From: Bacillus horti
GTDB lineage: Bacteria > Bacillota > Bacilli > Caldalkalibacillales > JCM-10596
Direction of reading: 5' to 3'
DNA length: 64,000 nt
Assembly (NCBI RefSeq): GCF_030813115.1
Contig: NZ_JAUSTY010000006.1
Span: 1-64,000 of the forward strand
The translations under genes and the position numbers were made by a program. The notes beneath the pieces were generated by a model. That model worked only from the letters and a program-made list of their open reading frames with translations, was not told the origin of the DNA and did no database searches. Shown here piece by piece: positions 10,909 through 17,832 of this stretch (the first letter of the stretch is position 1; each line of letters opens with the position of its first letter).

Positions 10909-12015
10909 ATGAAAGTGAATAAGACAGTATGGGTCATGTCGAATGAATATGCCCCACAAATCATTGGAGGCTTAGGAACGGTAACGACACAGCTAACAAG
11001 AGCATTAGATAAAGAGAAAGTAAAAATCGTTGTATTAACATCTGGTCAATCATTTGATCAATTGCTTGAGCAGGATCAAAGTACTCCACTGTATAGATTT
11101 CCTTATACTCAGGCGTACTATAATAGTAAAAAACGTTTTTTTAAAGTCGATCCTGTTGTAAAATATATGGAACAGTCTGGAGTGAACCTACCTACTTTGA
11201 TTCATATCCACAGTATGGAGTTTGTCGAGATCGCTTTGTATTATAAAAGAAAGTACAACTGTCCAATTGTGTATAGCTGTCACTCTTTAATTGATAGAGA
11301 CACAAAAAGATACTCTCTTGTTTTACAGAAAAAAATGCTTAGACAAGCCAGTTGCATTGTAGTTCCTAGTATTTGGCAAAAGAATGATCTTGGAAGGAGA
11401 TATCCCTTCGCAAAAAAGAGAACAAAGGTTGTTAGACACGGTGTAAATCTAGTACAGGCTTCATCAACCGCATCTCATTCAAAGCTACTTTTTGTTGGAC
11501 GAGTGGTTCCAAATAAAGGTGTAGAGGAGTTAATTAGAGCGATTAGTATTTTGAAGAAAAGAAACAGGAATGTACAATTAGATATTATTGGAAAGGGTTC
11601 TGTAAATTACATGAAACGCTTGCATCAAATAGCTCGCCGTTATAAGGTTTCTGCTAACGTAAATACACGGGGTTTTTACCCTCCTGATCAGATTCAGACA
11701 CTCATTACTCAATATGGGGCCATGGTTATGCCAAGCAAAACAGAATCCTTTGGATTAGTTGCTCTAGAAGCGATGGCAAGTCAGGTACCGTTAGTATCTA
11801 CTCGTTCTGGAGGCTTAAAGGACTTTGTGAGATCAACAAGAGCTCAGATTATTCCAAACGTTAACAGCAAGTCTATCGCAAAAGCCATTCAAAACATGTG
11901 GAGTAAACCGAATCTCACGGCCAAACGAGTTAAGCATGCATACAACTATGCTCAGAGGAATAGCTGGTCACAAATAGCGAAAAGCTATATGGAGATTTTC
12001 AACCGCTTACAATAA
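10909..12015 (+). CDS. Glycosyltransferase family 4, CotSA-like
   Basis: A GT-B retaining glycosyltransferase of about 368 residues. The N-terminal acceptor domain begins SNEYAPQIIGGLGTVTTQLT. The C-terminal nucleotide-sugar domain has LLFVGRVVPNKGVEELIRAI and the conserved E-x7-E (KTESFGLVALEAMAS) near residue 285. The start at 10909 is chosen because AAGGGGG lies 8 bases upstream; an ATG at 10888 has no site. It is divergent from the CotS-like gene and is similar to CotSA, a spore-coat protein of this fold, so coat or spore-surface polysaccharide glycosylation is likely. The sugar donor and acceptor are unknown. Confidence 0.85.
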   Translation: MKVNKTVWVMSNEYAPQIIGGLGTVTTQLTRALDKEKVKIVVLTSGQSFDQLLEQDQSTPLYRFPYTQAYYNSKKRFFKVDPVVKYMEQSGVNLPTLIHIHSMEFVEIALYYKRKYNCPIVYSCHSLIDRDTKRYSLVLQKKMLRQASCIVVPSIWQKNDLGRRYPFAKKRTKVVRHGVNLVQASSTASHSKLLFVGRVVPNKGVEELIRAISILKKRNRNVQLDIIGKGSVNYMKRLHQIARRYKVSANVNTRGFYPPDQIQTLITQYGAMVMPSKTESFGLVALEAMASQVPLVSTRSGGLKDFVRSTRAQIIPNVNSKSIAKAIQNMWSKPNLTAKRVKHAYNYAQRNSWSQIAKSYMEIFNRLQ

Positions 12016-12083
12016 CAGGTTGGAGGTAGCTTTTCTTCGGTCATAGGGAGTAAAAACAGATAAAGTGAGGTGAAGTATGGGGT

Positions 12084-12542
12084 ATGGGTTATGTTGAAGC
12101 TTTAAGAAAGCTTGTTGGGCACAGGCCATTAATTTTTGTTGGTGCCGTCGTTATTATAGTGGACGAGCAAGGTAGACTGTTGCTCCAGCAGAGGAGAGTT
12201 CCCTACGGTAAATGGGGCCTCCCTGGTGGTTTAATGGAGCTAGGTGAATCAACAGAGGAAACGGCTCGTCGTGAAGTGTTTGAAGAAACCAATCTAAAGG
12301 TAGGAAAGCTTCATTTAATCAACGTCTATTCTGGTGCAAATCAGTTTATTAAAGCGGAAAACGGGGATGAGTTTTACGTTGTTACGATAGCGTACTATAC
12401 GAATGAGGTTCATGGTGAGCTTATTGCGGATAAGGAGGAAGCTATTCAATTTAGATATGTTACGCCAGAAGAAATTCCTGATGATATGGTGAAAAGTCAT
12501 AGACGGATGCTTAATGATTTCTTTAAAATGAAAAACACATAG
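12084..12542 (+). CDS. NUDIX hydrolase
   Basis: 152 residues. The Nudix box runs from GGLMELGESTEETARREV to FEETNLKVG at residues 48-74, with all catalytic Glu and Arg residues present, so pyrophosphohydrolase activity on a nucleoside-diphosphate-linked substrate is expected. The N-terminal motif LRKLVGHRPL and the pattern of the remainder resemble the Bacillus YjhB/MutT-like group, whose substrates are not established. The start codon has only a GTGAGGTGA site 12 bases upstream. Confidence 0.9.
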   Translation: MGYVEALRKLVGHRPLIFVGAVVIIVDEQGRLLLQQRRVPYGKWGLPGGLMELGESTEETARREVFEETNLKVGKLHLINVYSGANQFIKAENGDEFYVVTIAYYTNEVHGELIADKEEAIQFRYVTPEEIPDDMVKSHRRMLNDFFKMKNT

Positions 12543-12712
12543 GGAGTAAGCTTTCAATGTGTAAATGTCGAAAATTGGAGTAAAATCACTTAATCCATGT
12601 ACCTCCCTGTTTTTAGTCTGCAATCTTCTGTATAATAAAAGCAGCGGGACTTCACCACACGAAGATGACCTACATATAGTAGTAATCATCAAGGGTAAAG
12701 GTGGGATTGGAA

Positions 12713-13222
12713 GTGGCTGTTAAAGAGATTGTTTTGCTAGGAGAGCCTATTTTGAGAAGGGTGTGTCAGCCAATCTCAGAGTTTGGAGGTAACGAGCTTC
12801 AGCTACTAAATGATTTGACTGATACTCTGTATGCTGAACCAGGTCGGGCAGGACTTGCTGCTCCTCAAATTGGAATAGCAATACGTATGGCTGTCTTAGA
12901 TTGTGATGGTGAGCTTATCGAGCTCATTAATCCTGTTTTATTATCTTCTTCAGGTGAGCAGGTTGGCTATGAAGCATGCTTATCTATTCCTGAAGTGTTT
13001 GGTCAGGTAACAAGAGCTCACTCAGTAAAGGTTCAAACTTTAACACGAACAGGGAAAGAAGTGGTTATTGAGAGGCAGGGCTTTACAGCCGTTTGTATTC
13101 TGCATGAGTTAGATCATTTAGATGGAAAACTGTTTTTGGATCATGTTGAACAGGGTTATTTGTTTCATGAGTTGACTGGTGAAGAGTTAGATGTACAAGA
13201 GTGGATTAGGCGTTCTAAGTAA
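12713..13222 (+). CDS. def: Peptide deformylase
   Basis: Removes the N-formyl group from nascent proteins. All three metal-site motifs are present: GLAAPQIG at 47-54, EACLS at 87-91 (the usual motif is EGCLS, so Gly is replaced by Ala) and HELDH at 131-135. The GTG at 12713 (MAVKEIV) is preferred because AAAGGTGG lies about 8 bases upstream; an in-frame GTG at 12701 has none. A TATAAT at 12631 may be its -10. It stands apart from fmt and the usual def operon, so it is likely the second, YkrB-like copy. Confidence 0.9.
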   Translation: MAVKEIVLLGEPILRRVCQPISEFGGNELQLLNDLTDTLYAEPGRAGLAAPQIGIAIRMAVLDCDGELIELINPVLLSSSGEQVGYEACLSIPEVFGQVTRAHSVKVQTLTRTGKEVVIERQGFTAVCILHELDHLDGKLFLDHVEQGYLFHELTGEELDVQEWIRRSK

Positions 13223-13372
13223 AAAGCTTTATACATCTGTTAGATATTTTGCAAGAATGGGTATACCATTAATAGGGCGTAGGATAGACAATAATATTGG
13301 TATTGATTTAGAAAATGGATAGTAAGAAGACGGATGCATAAAGCTCTATATAAAAATAAAGGGGAGTTTAGC

Positions 13373-13948
13373 ATGTCAAATAGGAAACTAATTTTAGTTA
13401 AACATGCCTTGCCAATTATTGATGAAGAGAAAGCGTCTGGGGAATGGCATTTATCTGATGAAGGAAAAGAGAAATGCAGGGATTTAGCTAAGCTTTTAAA
13501 GGATGTACATACTCATTCTATTTATTCGAGCTATGTGCCTAAAGCGAAGGAAACGGCAGAAGGTATAGCGGAGGTTTTGGGCTGTAATGTTGTAGCTCAT
13601 GAGAATTTGCATGAGCATTCAAGAAATGAAGTGAATTTTATGCCTCGTGGCGTTTTCATAGATACAATGATGAAATTCTTTCAGTATCCTCATGCCTTAA
13701 TTTTCGGAGAGGAAACGGCAAATGAAGCGAAAAATCGCTTTACTCAAGCTGTGAAAGAAATTGTTTATCAGACACCACAGGAGGATGACATTGTGATTGT
13801 GGCTCATGGAACGGTGAACACGTTGTTTGTATCTGAGTTTAATGAGATTAATCAATTTGAGTTTTGGAATACGCTGGATTTACCGTCTTATGTCGTTTTA
13901 GATGCAAATAGCTTTAAATTGGTTGAGCTTGTTGAACAAGTTGGCTAA
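13373..13948 (+). CDS. Histidine phosphatase family protein (second copy)
   Basis: About 191 residues from ATG 13373, which has AAAGGGGAG upstream; the longer frame from 13334 lacks a site. The superfamily core is recognisable: LVKHALPIID replaces the canonical RHG-E motif (K-H-A), so the first Arg of the active site is Lys. IVAHGTVNTLF near residue 158 supplies the second histidine. The altered motif leaves catalysis uncertain, and a binding or divergent phosphatase role is possible. Confidence 0.78.
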   Translation: MSNRKLILVKHALPIIDEEKASGEWHLSDEGKEKCRDLAKLLKDVHTHSIYSSYVPKAKETAEGIAEVLGCNVVAHENLHEHSRNEVNFMPRGVFIDTMMKFFQYPHALIFGEETANEAKNRFTQAVKEIVYQTPQEDDIVIVAHGTVNTLFVSEFNEINQFEFWNTLDLPSYVVLDANSFKLVELVEQVG

Positions 13949-14004
13949 GGGCTATAAATAAATATATTCTACTCATACTATGATTGTAGAAAGGAGAATG
14001 TAAG

Positions 14005-14409
14005 ATGGCTCAATTAAATCAAGAAGAAATTAAACAATTGCTTAAAGACGCAAAAAGAATTGCTGTGGTTGGACTATCAGACAAGCCTCATCGTACAAGC
14101 TATAAAATTGCTGAGTATTTACAGCAGCAGGGATATACGATTGTTCCTGTAAATCCTACGGTAGCAGAGGTCCTTGGTGAAAAAGCGTATCCATCCATCC
14201 TTGATATCGAAGGAGATATTGACATTGTAAACGTGTTTCGTAGAAGCGAGGAAACGGTAGAGCCAGCAAAGCAAGCAGCTGAAAAAGGAGCTAAAGCTCT
14301 TTGGCTACAGTTAGGAATTGAAAACGAAGAAGCTTATCAAATCGCCTCAGAGGCAGGCTTACAGGTTGTTATGAATCGTTGTATTCTTGTAGAGCATCAG
14401 AAAGGCTAA
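14005..14409 (+). CDS. CoA-binding domain protein (YccU-like)
   Basis: 134 residues, a single succinyl-CoA-synthetase-type CoA-binding Rossmann domain. IAVVGLSDKPHRTSYKIAEY at 19-38 is the glycine-rich nucleotide loop, and GAKALWLQLGIENEEAYQIA follows near residue 95. The family is widespread and its cellular role is unsettled. A strong AAAGGAG site precedes the ATG, and a GC-rich hairpin follows. Confidence 0.9.
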   Translation: MAQLNQEEIKQLLKDAKRIAVVGLSDKPHRTSYKIAEYLQQQGYTIVPVNPTVAEVLGEKAYPSILDIEGDIDIVNVFRRSEETVEPAKQAAEKGAKALWLQLGIENEEAYQIASEAGLQVVMNRCILVEHQKG

Positions 14410-14431
14410 GAGTTCAATCTTAGCCTGCTAG

Positions 14432-14469
14432 AAGAGGGCTTACTCAAGCTTTATTGAGTAAGCCCTCTT
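14432..14469 (+). terminator. Strong hairpin after the CoA-binding protein gene
   Basis: AAGAGGGCTTACTCAA pairs perfectly with TTGAGTAAGCCCTCTT across a 6-base loop. There is no T run after it, so it may act as a processing or pause structure rather than a classical terminator. Confidence 0.6.
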
Positions 14470-14528
14470 AAACTGATTGAAGCTATTATTAGAGGCAAGC
14501 TGTTGTATATAAAGGGAGGTAGAGATAA

Positions 14529-15587
14529 ATGAATCATTCTGAGGACAAGCAATCAAAACTACCGACGACTACTGAGAAGAGAAAAAATGAACATATTGAG
14601 GTATGTCTACAAGAGGATGTTCAAGGTGTTGGGATTACCAATGGCTTTGAACGCTACCGTTTTATACATAATGCCTTACCAGAAATCGATTTTGAGGATA
14701 TTCAGACAGCAACGACATTTTTATCTAAGACAATGCCTGTACCCTTTTTAATAAGTTCCATGACAGGAGGAACTCAGCTTGCTTGGGAGATTAATCAGCG
14801 AATAGCACAGGCTGCAGAAGAGCGTGGCTGGGCCATGGGGCTTGGGTCGATGAGAGCTGCACTTGAAAATCCTGAAGCTGAGTTTTCATTTAAAATTAGA
14901 AAGTACGCACCTTCAATCCCTGTATTTGCTAATATTGGTGCAGTTCAGTTCAACTACGGCTATGGTGTAGAGCAGTGTTTGCGAGCTGTTGACATGATAG
15001 AAGCGGATACCTTAGTTCTTCACCTTAACAGTATGCAAGAGGTTTTTCAGCCTGAGGGGGATAAAAATTTCAAACAGCTGTTAAATAAGATGGAAAAGGT
15101 TATACACTCTTTACCGATACCAGTAGGGGTGAAGGAGGTAGGCTGGGGAATATCAGCCGATTCCGCTAAGCGCTTGAAGGAAATAGGAGTACAATATATT
15201 GACGTAGCTGGAGCAGGAGGAACGTCATGGAGTCAGGTAGAAAAGTATAGAACCAAGGATGCTCTATACAGAGAAATGGCGGAGACGTTTGCAGGCTGGG
15301 GAAATCCGACAGCTGAATGTGTGAAGGAAATTAAACAGCAACAAGCCGAGTTGCTTTGTATTGCAAGTGGCGGAATCAATAATGGGCTGGAAGCGGCGAA
15401 AGCAATTGCGTTAGGGGCTCATATGGTTGGTTATGGTCGATCCTTGCTACAGTCCTCAGTTGATTCAGTTGAGCAGCTCGCTGAAAGGCTTACAAAGATT
15501 GAACTAGAGTTAAAAATAGCCATGTTCGGAGTCGGTGCAGCAGATCTATCAGAGCTGAAGGGTACTAAGCATTTGAAGTCAATTTAA
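14529..15587 (+). CDS. fni: Type 2 isopentenyl-diphosphate delta-isomerase
   Basis: FMN- and NADPH-dependent isomerase that interconverts isopentenyl and dimethylallyl diphosphate. It is 352 residues and TIM-barrel shaped. Supporting motifs: NGFERYRFIHNALPEIDFED near residue 38, PFLISSMTGGTQLA near 74 (FMN site), GLGSMRAAL near 99, LHLNSMQEVFQPEGD near 155, and VAGAGGTSWSQVE near 224, with IASGGINNGLEAAKAIALGA near 280 (phosphate binding). Length and motif order match B. subtilis Fni/YpgA. GGGAGG precedes the ATG. Confidence 0.93.
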   Translation: MNHSEDKQSKLPTTTEKRKNEHIEVCLQEDVQGVGITNGFERYRFIHNALPEIDFEDIQTATTFLSKTMPVPFLISSMTGGTQLAWEINQRIAQAAEERGWAMGLGSMRAALENPEAEFSFKIRKYAPSIPVFANIGAVQFNYGYGVEQCLRAVDMIEADTLVLHLNSMQEVFQPEGDKNFKQLLNKMEKVIHSLPIPVGVKEVGWGISADSAKRLKEIGVQYIDVAGAGGTSWSQVEKYRTKDALYREMAETFAGWGNPTAECVKEIKQQQAELLCIASGGINNGLEAAKAIALGAHMVGYGRSLLQSSVDSVEQLAERLTKIELELKIAMFGVGAADLSELKGTKHLKSI

Positions 15588-15664
15588 CGTTTTTGTTAGA
15601 TAGATAAAGTGCCATTAAAAGGACACATACCCTATAGATCTTAATAATAAAAGGGGGAAGAAGC

Positions 15665-16876
15665 ATGATATCCTATAAAAAAGGGCTCCTACTATTAATT
15701 CTGCTAACTCTTGTTCTCTCAGGCTGTAGCTTGCTTCAAAGTGATCATAGTCAGGACTCGAACATCCCCTCTCAGGAGGAGCTGAACCAAGCTAATGGTG
15801 ATGAAGAAAAAAAAGGGAATATCGTTGAAGAAGAACCAATTGATTTCGAGCCCATAGTTTCAAAAGTGACCTTACAGGCTGTAGGAGATATGCTCATTAG
15901 TGATTCCATTATCAGTGATGCGCAGCAGTCGGATGGTACTTACGACTTTACAGGAATGGTGGCTAGAATTAAGCCGTATCTTCAAACGGCAGATTTAGCG
16001 ATCGTTAATCAGGAAACGATAATAGGTGGGGTAGATTTAGGGTTATCAGGATATCCGATGTTCAACAGTCCTGTTGAGGTAGCTGATATGTTAGTCGATA
16101 CAGGCTTTCATGTAGCTACTTTAGCTAACAATCATACATTGGATCGTGGTGAAGAGGGGATTTTAAATGCCTTAGCTTATTATCAGACTTTAGACATTCT
16201 AACGACTGGTGCGTACGTATCAGAGGAGGATCGTAATCAAACTCCCCTCATTGAAATCAATGATATTCAATTTGCTGTTTTAAATTATTCCTATGGTACA
16301 AACGGCATTCCTGTACCAGAAAACAAAGAATACCTCGTCAACTTGATTGATAAAGAGCTGATTGAAAGGGATGTCAAACAAGCGATTGAACTGGCAGACG
16401 TGACGATTGTAGCGATGCACTGGGGCAATGAGTATGAAATTATGCCTAACGAGGAGCAGATCGAGCTTGCTCAATTTATGTCCGATTTAGGAGTAGATAT
16501 TATTCTAGGCACACATCCCCATGTTTTACAGCCACCAGATTGGCTTACTGGTGAATCAGGGAACCAGACTTTTGTGGCGTACTCATTAGGAAATTTTCTG
16601 TCATCACAGGATCGCTTAAATCGTTTGATCGGTGGCGTAGTAGGCGTAGATGTGACCAAAACGATCCATGAGGATAGGACAGAAATTGAGCTTGCAGCTC
16701 CTAGCTTTCTTGTTACCTATAACTATTATTCAAACTGGAGAAACTTTGAATTGTTTCCTATGGATGAAGTTACAGAGGATCGCTTAGCAGGAGTGAATGA
16801 GGAGTATGAGCAAATCCAGCAGCATTTGAGAACGTTTATTCCAGACCTGACCATCGTCCAATCTAAAGATTTTTAA
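15665..16876 (+). CDS. CapA family lipoprotein, metallophosphatase-like (first copy)
   Basis: 403 residues. A lipoprotein signal (LILLTLVLSGC, lipobox LSGC) and an acidic linker lead to the PgsA/CapA calcineurin-like domain: LQAVGDMLISDSII near 73, IVNQETIIGG near 117, TLANNHTLDRGEEG near 160, MHWGNEYE near 252 and GTHPHVLQP near 279. CapA/PgsA proteins act in poly-gamma-glutamate export or surface polymer handling; members outside a pgs operon, like this one, have no assigned role. A second copy lies at 27766. Confidence 0.88.
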   Translation: MISYKKGLLLLILLTLVLSGCSLLQSDHSQDSNIPSQEELNQANGDEEKKGNIVEEEPIDFEPIVSKVTLQAVGDMLISDSIISDAQQSDGTYDFTGMVARIKPYLQTADLAIVNQETIIGGVDLGLSGYPMFNSPVEVADMLVDTGFHVATLANNHTLDRGEEGILNALAYYQTLDILTTGAYVSEEDRNQTPLIEINDIQFAVLNYSYGTNGIPVPENKEYLVNLIDKELIERDVKQAIELADVTIVAMHWGNEYEIMPNEEQIELAQFMSDLGVDIILGTHPHVLQPPDWLTGESGNQTFVAYSLGNFLSSQDRLNRLIGGVVGVDVTKTIHEDRTEIELAAPSFLVTYNYYSNWRNFELFPMDEVTEDRLAGVNEEYEQIQQHLRTFIPDLTIVQSKDF

Positions 16877-16931
16877 GCCAATAAAGATCAAAGAAATTAA
16901 TTTATTAGTGGTTAAACAAGGAGGGTTTGTC

Positions 16932-17228
16932 ATGGAAATCAAAGTTACACAGCCAGCACTTCATTGGTTCCAAAGAGAGATGGATGTTAAGGAAAAGGAT
17001 GCTGTTCGTTTTTTTGCTAGATATGGTGGATGCTCCACCGTTCAAAGTGGATTTTCAATAGGAGTTAACAAGGAAAGTCCCAAAGAAATCGGGGCACAGG
17101 ATACGGTAGGAGATGTCCTGTTTTTTATTGAGAAGAATGATTTATGGTACTTTGATGGGAAGAATTTGACCGTTAAATATAATCAAAAGCTAGATGAGAT
17201 TGAATATGTTTATGAGGAACAATCTTAA
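16932..17228 (+). CDS. HesB/YneR-like protein
   Basis: About 98 residues from ATG 16932, with AAGGAGGG upstream; the longer frame from 16908 has no site. It begins MEIKVTQPALHWFQREMDVK and shows the HesB-like (IscA-related) fold with RFFARYGGCSTVQSGFSIGV. It lacks the C-terminal CGC cluster-binding motif of true A-type iron-sulfur carriers, as expected for YneR-type members, whose role is unknown. Confidence 0.8.
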   Translation: MEIKVTQPALHWFQREMDVKEKDAVRFFARYGGCSTVQSGFSIGVNKESPKEIGAQDTVGDVLFFIEKNDLWYFDGKNLTVKYNQKLDEIEYVYEEQS

Positions 17229-17270
17229 CCTATTTTCATTAAAGATATTGTATCATTGGCAAAAAAGTTG

Positions 17271-17300
17271 TTGACAGAATATAGCATTCAATAATAAACT
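17271..17300 (+). promoter_or_regulatory. Promoter of the bmr leader and operon
   Basis: Perfect TTGACA at 17271-17276, 18 bp spacer, TAAACT at 17295-17300 (4 of 6). It starts a leader transcript of about 530 nt before the ABC exporter genes. Confidence 0.6.
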
Positions 17301-17372
17301 ATAAAAGTCAAAATAAGAACATTGTGTGACAAACAAATTCTATACTTAAAATAACTGAAGGGAGGGCTTGTC

Positions 17373-17465
17373 ATGTTGAATATGAATCAAACAGTAACTT
17401 ATGGCACTTTAACTATATTTAATCTGCTGGCCCGCCCTTTTGATCTGCTATGTACCGGAGCTTAA
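17373..17465 (+). CDS. Putative 30-residue leader peptide of the bmrCD operon
   Basis: ATG 17373 has a strong GGGAGGG site 8 bases upstream and encodes MLNMNQTVTYGTLTIFNLLA plus a further 10 residues ending LLCTGA. It is followed by two terminator-like hairpins and then the BmrC/BmrD genes. In B. subtilis the same exporter genes are preceded by the leader ORF bmrB and controlled by ribosome-mediated transcription attenuation, so this ORF most likely plays that part: ribosome stalling would change folding of the downstream terminator. I do not see close similarity to BmrB itself; the call rests on position, ribosome binding site and hairpins. Confidence 0.65.
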   Translation: MLNMNQTVTYGTLTIFNLLARPFDLLCTGA

Positions 17466-17561
17466 TAACACGATTAGTTTCAGTGTGAGAAAGAGCTTCG
17501 AACGTAATCTTAGCCTTTGAGCTGAGAATACTTTATGCATATTCATTCCGATAGATCGTTT

Positions 17562-17610
17562 AGATCTGGCGTTGGTCATGGAAGAGTGACTGATTCCAGA
17601 TCTTTTTAAT
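17562..17610 (+). terminator. Attenuator terminator T1 upstream of bmrC
   Basis: AGATCTGG at 17562-17569 pairs with CCAGATCT at 17596-17603. An inner stem TTGGTCA/TGACTGA closes an 8-base loop, and TTTTTAATTTT follows. It lies about 100 nt after the leader ORF and 220 nt before the bmrC start. Confidence 0.75.
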
Positions 17611-17614
17611 TTTG

Positions 17615-17647
17615 GAAAAGGCACTCGTATGCCTTTTCTATTTCTTT
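17615..17647 (+). terminator. Attenuator terminator T2 upstream of bmrC
   Basis: GAAAAGGCA pairs perfectly with TGCCTTTTC across the 6-base loop CTCGTA, followed by TATTTCTTTT. It directly follows T1, which makes a tandem barrier in the leader. Confidence 0.7.
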
Positions 17648-17740
17648 TGAAAAATGACTTGTTGAAAACCCCAAAGAGCACCAGCCTGGTACTCATTTGA
17701 TGATTTTATAGATAGCATTGAAAGTTAGGAGTTGGAAGGT

Positions 17741-17807
17741 ATGATTTGGCGAAGGTTGTTCTAGATAAGCAAGGGATTACATGAAGCGCCATGTCTTCAT
17801 GTTGTAG
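17741..17807 (+). promoter_or_regulatory. Two mini-ORFs between the attenuator and bmrC
   Basis: ATG 17741 encodes MIWRRLF and stops at 17764; AGGAGTTGGAAGG lies just upstream. ATG 17781 encodes MKRHVFML and stops at 17807 with AAGGG upstream. The second overlaps a perfect hairpin (ACATGAAG at 17779, CTTCATGT at 17794). They lie 26-92 bases before the bmrC start and could add translational control. Function is inferred only from position. Confidence 0.4.
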
Positions 17808-17832
17808 ATTTGAGTTGGAAGGAAGTGTACTT

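Noticed and set aside
12315-12692. 125-codon - strand ORF over the Nudix gene and its 3' gap
   Set aside because: No ribosome binding site and no recognisable domain; most of it lies opposite the intact Nudix gene.
12543-12712. T-box or other riboswitch upstream of peptide deformylase
   Set aside because: The gap is too short, and no T-box sequence, specifier stem or terminator is visible; only a -10-like TATAAT was found.
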